DNA of 6,648 nucleotides from Planctomycetota bacterium (GTDB taxonomy: Bacteria; Planctomycetota; UBA1135; GCA-002686595). Below, one piece after another: positions 1 through 4,816 of the stretch; positions within the stretch are counted from its first letter, which is position 1, and each line of letters opens with the position of its first letter. The stretch spans positions 1 through 6,648 of the forward strand of contig JAPKBY010000102.1 of the NCBI GenBank assembly GCA_028823185.1. The letters are read 5' to 3'. The translations under genes were made by a program, and so were the position numbers. The notes under the pieces are model-generated. The model made no database searches. It saw only the letters and a list, made by a program, of their open reading frames with translations, and was not told the origin of the DNA.

Positions 1-624
1 CGATTCCCTCTCCATCACGAGCGTGCGCTCGCTGGTCGCCTCCTCCTCGAGGCGGGCTTGAGTCTCTCGAATGACGAACGCAGCTGGTGGGTTTTCTGGC
101 CTGCACGCGCCGAAGGCCTCGCCTGTCTTGAGTATTTAGTCCTCACCCATCCAACCCTGCCTAGCTGTGATGAAGCCTATCTGCGCCTCGGAGAGCTCTA
201 CGGAGAAGATCGCTTAAACCTGCTCGCCATCGAGCGCTATTCAGACCTCGTGCTCTACCACCCTGCAAGTCCGCTTCGGACCCTCGCGCAAGCTCGAATC
301 CCAATGCTTCGCCTCGAGCTATTAGACAGCCCCGAATACGACCGAAAAGGACTCCTATTAGCCCTTGGAGAGCTAGAAGATTGGATGATTCGATTCCCTG
401 AACACTCCCTAATGACGGATGTCTTAGAGGGTCGAGTCGAATGCCTACGGCGCCTCTCGTCAAGCGACCTCGGCATAGCTCGCTTTTACGAGCGCGTGGA
501 GAACAACGAAGGGATGATCTATCACGCTGAACGCGCCCTAGGGCTAGCCATGAATGCCAATGACGCTGACCTGATCGCAGCCGCCCGAGCGCTCATGCCA
601 GAGATTCCTGCCGAGGACTCATGA
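1..624 (+). CDS. BamD-like outer-membrane assembly TPR protein (5' partial)
   Basis: The frame is open from base 1 to the TGA at 622-624, giving 207 visible residues; the true start lies upstream. A TTG at 58 could serve as a start, but the frame stays open before it and a BamD protein needs an upstream lipoprotein signal peptide, so I treat this as the C-terminal part. The visible sequence is helical and TPR-like: one repeat at about residues 47-92 (LTHP...AYLRLGELYG...AIERYSDLVLYHP) and a second block at about 121-180 with a WMIRFPEHS turn and an ARFYERVEN segment. The latter resembles the xFYxR helix typical of BamD/YfiO. BamD is a periplasm-facing lipoprotein of the BAM complex that helps insert beta-barrel proteins into the outer membrane. 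The adjoining LptE-like gene, translationally coupled through ATGA at 621-624, supports an outer-membrane role. A generic TPR lipoprotein is the main alternative; the family call is moderate because the N-terminus is not visible. Confidence 0.62.
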   Translation, partial: RFPLHHERALAGRLLLEAGLSLSNDERSWWVFWPARAEGLACLEYLVLTHPTLPSCDEAYLRLGELYGEDRLNLLAIERYSDLVLYHPASPLRTLAQARIPMLRLELLDSPEYDRKGLLLALGELEDWMIRFPEHSLMTDVLEGRVECLRRLSSSDLGIARFYERVENNEGMIYHAERALGLAMNANDADLIAAARALMPEIPAEDS

Positions 625-1127
625 GATCCGCCCTAGGCACATTGGGCGCCATCCTCTGCTTGGCGCTTCCTTCCCCGAGCTGTCACTACAACATCGGTCT
701 GACTGCCCCAGAGGGTTACTCTGAGGTCGCGGTTGAGATCTTCGCGAATGACACGCGAGAGCCGGACCTTGAGCGCGCACTCCAGAGCAGCCTCACGAGA
801 GAGGTTCGTGACCGCGTCCCCCTTCACCTCGTCGCTCCAGAGCAATCCGAGCTAGTCATTGAGGGACGCCTGGTGGACTTCAACCGCGTCAGAGGGATCC
901 GAAACCCTAAGAACCAAATCCTGGAGTCTGGGGTCCAAGTCACCGCAGAAGCCTGGGTCGTCAGGCGCTCAAGCGGAGAGCGAATATCGACCCCCATCAC
1001 GGCTCAAGCGACCGTGGGATATGCGATTGGCGACTCCAGGGGTGAGCGCGCGGCGCGAGAACGTGCCCTGCGTCAGCTCGCAGAGATCCTCATCGTGGAT
1101 CTCTTCACACAAGATTGGACAAACTAG
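621..1127 (+). CDS. lptE: LptE-like LPS-assembly lipoprotein
   Basis: Encodes 168 residues. The ATG at 621 overlaps the upstream stop as ATGA, and GAGGA at 613-617 lies just before it, so coupled translation is likely. Residues 1-20 form a short hydrophobic signal segment (ALGTLGAILCLALP) followed by Cys21 and HYNIG, the place where LptE proteins carry their lipidated Cys followed by a GY-like motif. The residues before Cys21 are SPS, a poor match to the L-A/S-G/A-C lipobox, so lipidation is uncertain. The mature part fits LptE: AVEIFANDTREPDLERAL at 36-53 (strand, then helix), SELVIEGRLVDF at 76-87, an alternating strand at 104-115, and a closing amphipathic helix rich in Ala, Arg and Leu at 141-162. 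In characterised systems LptE plugs the LptD barrel and delivers LPS to the outer leaflet. Whether this organism makes true LPS cannot be told from the window. The assignment rests on fold pattern and neighbours, as the family is very divergent. Confidence 0.68.
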   Translation: MRSALGTLGAILCLALPSPSCHYNIGLTAPEGYSEVAVEIFANDTREPDLERALQSSLTREVRDRVPLHLVAPEQSELVIEGRLVDFNRVRGIRNPKNQILESGVQVTAEAWVVRRSSGERISTPITAQATVGYAIGDSRGERAARERALRQLAEILIVDLFTQDWTN

Positions 1128-1143
1128 AATTCCTTTCTAGTTT
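1121..1143. terminator. Perfect 9-bp inverted repeat across the lptE stop; possible weak terminator
   Basis: The arm AAACTAGAA (1121-1129) is exactly complementary to TTCTAGTTT (1135-1143), with a 5-base loop TTCCT. The lptE stop codon TAG (1125-1127) lies inside the left arm. The stem is AT-rich and ends in TTT on the top strand and, by symmetry, on the bottom strand, so it could act weakly in either direction. It lacks a GC-rich stem and a long U tract. Its location at the end of the bamD-lptE unit is what a terminator would predict, but a protein-binding palindrome or a chance repeat is possible. Confidence 0.35.
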
Positions 1144-1329
1144 CGATGGATAGATACACGATTTCATGCGTATAGGGCCAAGAAGCGACTGAAAGCCAAA
1201 GCATGTCCCCGTCCGCCAACTCAAATTGCTTTAATGAGCACTCCCGGGTGGTTGCATTGCTGAGGAGATTCGCTGCGAGCCTCATTCGGGCCTCAACCTC
1301 TACCCCCCCATCCTGCCGATAGTCGATCC
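1128..1329 (+). promoter_or_regulatory. Intergenic gap, presumed ftsH promoter and leader region
   Basis: This is the only sizeable non-coding stretch of the window (202 bases) and looks less GC-rich than the genes around it. Apart from the inverted repeat at its left edge I find no convincing -35/-10 pair; TATAGG at 1171-1176 has no good partner at 17 bases. A run of seven C lies at 1303-1309. No purine-rich ribosome site is found in the 20 bases before the ftsH ATG; the nearest GAGGAG (1262-1267) is far upstream. The ftsH operon promoter most likely lies here by position only. A short bottom-strand frame (1285 down to 1124) exists in the gap but is not supported as a gene. Confidence 0.4.
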
Positions 1330-3672
1330 ATGGCTGAAGATCCCAACGTCCCCAGTGACCCGAACGCCCGCAAAGGCAAGTCTTTCGCGTCTTTCCTGCT
1401 CTTCCTGACCCTCCTCGTGGCAATTCTCGCCTACGTCGGAGGCCAAGAGTTGTCAGCGCCCAAGAAGCTCTCGCAAGACCAATACCTCCACGACCTCCAC
1501 CTTGGACGCATCGAGCGTCAAGAGTTCCGAGGCGATCGAGTGACAGGTCGTATCACCGACGGGACACCCGACGGGGCTGCCTTCGAGGTCCGCTTCCACA
1601 ACCTCGACGAGCGGGAGAGAGAGTTCCGTGACCTCAAGGCGCAGCGACCGCCGCGCCCCATCGCCACGAGCCTCTTCGACAAGGCGGTCAAAGCAGGCGA
1701 CTACACACCCAGAGCTGCAAGACTCATCATCGCCAACGACGAAGAGATCGAGCGCAGCGAGGGCACCGCTGTAGCCAGCATCAGCCGCCCCAGCCAAGAG
1801 GTGACGACGCTCGTCCATGTCTACACCAAGGGCCAACGCAACGGGAGCACCAAGTCCTACTACATGCCGAAGGAGCCCTCGTCCATTTGGCTCAACATCG
1901 AAGGCATTGATGACCTCGCCGCCTTCACGGGCACCCTCTCAGAGCTCGGCATCATCGCAGAAGACCTGCCCTTCGACCTCTCGGAAGAGCGTGGTTCGAC
2001 ATCAGCAGAAGACAGCAACCTCATGCAGTCTCTCTTCTTTGTCTATGGCCCCTTCATCCTGGTTGTCCTCTTCATCGTCTTCTACATGCGCCATCTTCGC
2101 AGCCAAGGAGGCGCGGGCGGCATGATGAACTTCGGAAAGAGTCGCGCAAAGCTCTATCAGAAAGAGAACCACACCAACGTCACCTTCAACGATGTGGCCG
2201 GAGTTGAAGAGGCCAAAGACGAGGTCCGAGAGGTCGTCGAGTTCCTGAAGAACCCCGGACGCTTCACCCGCATCGGTGGACGCATCCCGCGCGGAATCTT
2301 GCTCGTCGGCACCCCGGGTTGTGGCAAGACCCTCCTCGCGAAGGCCATCGCAGGTGAGGCAGAGGTCCCCTTCTATGCCATCTCTGGCTCGGACTTCGTA
2401 GAGATGTTCGTCGGCGTCGGCGCAAGCCGTGTGCGCGACCTCTTCAAGACCGCGCGCGAGAACAGCCCCTGCATCCTCTTCCTTGATGAGATCGACGCCG
2501 TGGGCCGCAGACGCGGCAGCGGTATGGGCGGCGGACACGACGAGCGCGAACAGACCCTCAACGCGATCCTAGTTGAGATGGACGGCTTCGGAACCGACGA
2601 AGGCATCATCGTCCTGGCCGCGAGCAACAGACCTGACGTCCTAGACCCGGCGCTTTTGCGCCCAGGTCGCTTTGACCGTGAGGTCGTGATCGACCTCCCG
2701 GACGTCAAGGGACGAGAGGCTATCCTCAAGGTCCACCTGAAGAAAGTGAAGCACGCCGAGGACATCGACACCATCTCTCTCGCTCGCTCAACACCTGGAT
2801 ACTCTGGCGCCGACTTAGCTGCGGCCGTCAATGAGGCCGCGATCATGGCGGCTCTGCAGAAGTGCGAAGAGATCAAGCAAGAGCATCTCGACGAGGCCCG
2901 CGACAAGGTGCGCTACGGCAGGCAGAAGAAGTCACGCAAGATGGAAGAGGTCGATCGTGAGATCACCGCCTACCACGAGGCAGGTCACACTGTCGTCGCT
3001 GCGAAGCTCGAGAACACAGATCGCCCCCATAAGGTCACGATCGTCCCGCGTGGACGCGCCCTCGGCTCTACGATGATACTCCCGGACAAGGAGAGCTATC
3101 ACATGCAGAAGAAGCGCTTGAAGAGTCAGCTCGCTGTGCTCTTCGGAGGTCGCATCGCAGAGGACATCTTCTGCGGTGACATCTCTGCCGGTGCTTCAGA
3201 TGACATCAAGCGTGCCACAGACCTCGCACGCGCCATGGTCTCAGAGCTAGGCATGAGCACCAAGATCGGCCCGATCAATTACGCCGAGAGGCAAGGCTCT
3301 GACTTCCTCGGAACAGAGCTGATGGCGAGTCGCTTCCACTCGGAAGAGACCACTCGCGAGATCGACGAGGAGGTCAAGCTCCTCTTAAAAGAAGCCTACG
3401 AGCTCGCCGAGTCCGTCATCACTGAACATCACGACGAGATCAAACAGCTCGTGGTCGGGCTCATGCGCTTCGAGACGCTCAGCAGCGATGAGATCGACAA
3501 GCTCCTTGATGGAGTCCCGGTCGACGACATCCGAGTGGAAGAGGACCTCATAGAGCCAGCTCCCATTGAAGTCCCCGGTGCGACGGAGGAGCCCTCCTCG
3601 AATGAAGAGGTCCCGAATGCAGACGGACTCACAGGTGACTTACCCGGTGAACCGGGGCTCTCTCCAGCATGA
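1330..3672 (+). CDS. ftsH: FtsH, membrane-anchored ATP-dependent zinc metalloprotease
   Basis: Encodes 780 residues, compared with about 640-650 for E. coli FtsH. The ATG at 1330 is the only normal start after an in-frame stop at 1261-1263. FtsH forms a hexamer in the inner membrane that unfolds and degrades membrane and short-lived cytosolic proteins. Visible order: a short cytosolic N-terminus; helix 1 (about 18-37); a large periplasmic part (about 40-230); helix 2 (about 232-253); the AAA+ module with Walker A GTPGCGKT (327-334), pore motif MFVG (359-362), Walker B ILFLDEID (382-389) and second region of homology with arginine fingers R444 and R447; then the M41 peptidase with zinc motif HEAGH (549-553) and third ligand D625 in GASDDIKRAT. 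All catalytic residues are present. The C-terminal tail (about 735-780) is rich in Glu and Pro and looks disordered. The periplasmic part is roughly 190 residues, far longer than the 70 or so in E. coli. The gene opens the ftsH-folP-cdaA unit. No Shine-Dalgarno sequence precedes it. Confidence 0.97.
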   Translation: MAEDPNVPSDPNARKGKSFASFLLFLTLLVAILAYVGGQELSAPKKLSQDQYLHDLHLGRIERQEFRGDRVTGRITDGTPDGAAFEVRFHNLDEREREFRDLKAQRPPRPIATSLFDKAVKAGDYTPRAARLIIANDEEIERSEGTAVASISRPSQEVTTLVHVYTKGQRNGSTKSYYMPKEPSSIWLNIEGIDDLAAFTGTLSELGIIAEDLPFDLSEERGSTSAEDSNLMQSLFFVYGPFILVVLFIVFYMRHLRSQGGAGGMMNFGKSRAKLYQKENHTNVTFNDVAGVEEAKDEVREVVEFLKNPGRFTRIGGRIPRGILLVGTPGCGKTLLAKAIAGEAEVPFYAISGSDFVEMFVGVGASRVRDLFKTARENSPCILFLDEIDAVGRRRGSGMGGGHDEREQTLNAILVEMDGFGTDEGIIVLAASNRPDVLDPALLRPGRFDREVVIDLPDVKGREAILKVHLKKVKHAEDIDTISLARSTPGYSGADLAAAVNEAAIMAALQKCEEIKQEHLDEARDKVRYGRQKKSRKMEEVDREITAYHEAGHTVVAAKLENTDRPHKVTIVPRGRALGSTMILPDKESYHMQKKRLKSQLAVLFGGRIAEDIFCGDISAGASDDIKRATDLARAMVSELGMSTKIGPINYAERQGSDFLGTELMASRFHSEETTREIDEEVKLLLKEAYELAESVITEHHDEIKQLVVGLMRFETLSSDEIDKLLDGVPVDDIRVEEDLIEPAPIEVPGATEEPSSNEEVPNADGLTGDLPGEPGLSPA

Positions 3673-4814
3673 AAGAGACGGCGGAGAACAGAGCTCTAGG
3701 GCTCCCTTCCGCCACATGTGACGCTGAGTCCAACAGACTCTGCATCCGAGCCCTCCCTCTGTCAGCGCCCGCGGGCCTGATGAGGATAGGGCTCTCGGCT
3801 GCCAATCTCACAGAAGCAGAGCGCGCGCTCATTCACTCGCTCACTCACGTCCAGAGCTCTGATCCAAGAGCTGAGCTCCTCGTAGACTTCGACGACTCCC
3901 TCTCCCATGGAAGCGAGCTCTTTGAACGAGCTGTCGCTGCGTGGGCGAATGCGACCGCAGAGGCTCCTCAGCTCAAGATCATGGGTGTCGTCAATGTCAC
4001 GCCGGACAGCTTCTCTGACGGCGGCAAGTATCACTCTCCTTCTGACCCTAGAAAGGCGGTAGACCACGCGCTTCAGCTCGTGAGCGAAGGCTGTGAGCTG
4101 CTGGACATCGGAGGAGAATCGACGCGTCCTGGAGCTGACCGAGTGGATGTCCAGGAAGAGCTCCAACGAGTCATCCCCGTCATCGCAGCTCTCAGCAACG
4201 AGACCTCATGCCCCATCAGCATCGACACTCAAAAAGCAGAGGTCGCAGCCGCTGCGATCGATGCTGGGGCCAGCATGGTCAATGATGTGAGCGCAGGACT
4301 AGCGGACGCAGAGATGATCCCGCTCATCGCCCAACGAGGAGTCAATATCTGCTTGATGCATATGCGCGGCACCCCACGCGACATGCAGGAAGAGCCCTTC
4401 TACCGGGATGTCGTTCGAGAAGTAATGGATCACCTACGCGATCGCTCGCATGCGTGTTTGAAGGAAGGGATCGAGGGGCATAAGATCCTTATCGACCCCG
4501 GGATTGGCTTCGGCAAGACACTCGAGCACAACCTCGAGCTCTTGAGGAGCCTCCCCAGCCTCCGCTCCCTCGGGCTCCCTCTCCTCCTCGGCGTGTCTAG
4601 AAAATCCTTCATCGCCCAACTCTCTGCCAAAGCTGGTGTCGAAGCAGCCAGCGCTCCTACGGAGCGCTTAGGCGGCACGATCGCAGCTCAGTTGAGCTGT
4701 GTTCACGGCGGGGCGAGCTGGCTCCGCGTGCACGATGTAGCCGCGACCCGCCAGTCACTGCTGGTTCACAGCGCGCTATTCCCTGACGAAGCCCTCATCC
4801 CTAGGAGCTCTTAA
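3669..4814 (+). CDS. folP: Dihydropteroate synthase FolP with N-terminal extension
   Basis: Encodes 381 residues, about 100 more than E. coli DHPS (282). The enzyme condenses 6-hydroxymethyl-7,8-dihydropterin diphosphate with p-aminobenzoate to give 7,8-dihydropteroate in cytosolic folate synthesis; it is the sulfonamide target. The TIM-barrel core starts near residue 101 and has every signature: KIMGVVNVTPDSFSDGG (103-119), DIGGESTRPGA (146-156), SID with D186, ND at 205-206, DPGIGFGK (276-283), GVSRKSF with K312, and LRVHDV with R353 and H355 near the C-terminus. Residues 1-100 are not part of the catalytic barrel. They include an IGLSAANLTEAERALIHSL segment and resemble the poorly characterised N-terminal region of long-form bacterial DHPS proteins. 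The ATG at 3669 overlaps the ftsH stop as ATGA, indicating coupled translation; the preceding bases have little Shine-Dalgarno character. An internal ATG at residue 38 (3780) is possible but lacks the coupling. The ftsH-folP pairing is also seen in E. coli. Confidence 0.96.
   Translation: MKETAENRALGLPSATCDAESNRLCIRALPLSAPAGLMRIGLSAANLTEAERALIHSLTHVQSSDPRAELLVDFDDSLSHGSELFERAVAAWANATAEAPQLKIMGVVNVTPDSFSDGGKYHSPSDPRKAVDHALQLVSEGCELLDIGGESTRPGADRVDVQEELQRVIPVIAALSNETSCPISIDTQKAEVAAAAIDAGASMVNDVSAGLADAEMIPLIAQRGVNICLMHMRGTPRDMQEEPFYRDVVREVMDHLRDRSHACLKEGIEGHKILIDPGIGFGKTLEHNLELLRSLPSLRSLGLPLLLGVSRKSFIAQLSAKAGVEAASAPTERLGGTIAAQLSCVHGGASWLRVHDVAATRQSLLVHSALFPDEALIPRSS
4803..4807 (+). promoter_or_regulatory. 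Shine-Dalgarno site for the cdaA-ybbR gene
   Basis: AGGAG lies within the last codons of folP, 9 bases before the ATG at 4817. It is the clearest ribosome site in the window and fixes the start of the downstream frame, which opens just 2 bases after the folP TAA. Confidence 0.72.
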
Positions 4815-4816
4815 AC

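Noticed and set aside
58..624. TTG at 58 as the start of the first gene
   Set aside because: The same frame is open back to base 1 and reads as protein-like; a BamD-like protein needs a signal peptide that is not visible, so the gene is more likely cut by the window edge.
859..1140. Top-strand 93-codon frame overlapping lptE
   Set aside because: Out-of-frame shadow of lptE with Ser/Arg-rich composition and no ribosome site.
1281..1318. Heat-shock (sigma-32-like) promoter before ftsH based on CCCCAT at 1306-1311
   Set aside because: No CTTGAA-like element lies at the required distance upstream, and the C run alone is not evidence.
2002..2538. Long bottom-strand open frame (178 codons) inside ftsH
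   Set aside because: It lies opposite the conserved AAA+ core and arises from strong codon bias of ftsH; the peptide is low-complexity in Ala, Glu and Asp with no family resemblance.
2373..2906. Second bottom-strand open frame (177 codons) inside ftsH
   Set aside because: Ser/Arg-rich translation typical of an antisense shadow of a GC-rich gene.
3643..3656. CCCGGT-GA-ACCGGG hairpin as a terminator between ftsH and folP
   Set aside because: The loop of two bases is too tight, no T run follows, and the genes overlap by 4 bases, so it is probably coding-sequence coincidence.
3762..4166. Bottom-strand 134-codon frame inside folP
   Set aside because: Opposes conserved DHPS motifs; composition is Arg/Ser/Val-rich and unlike a real protein.
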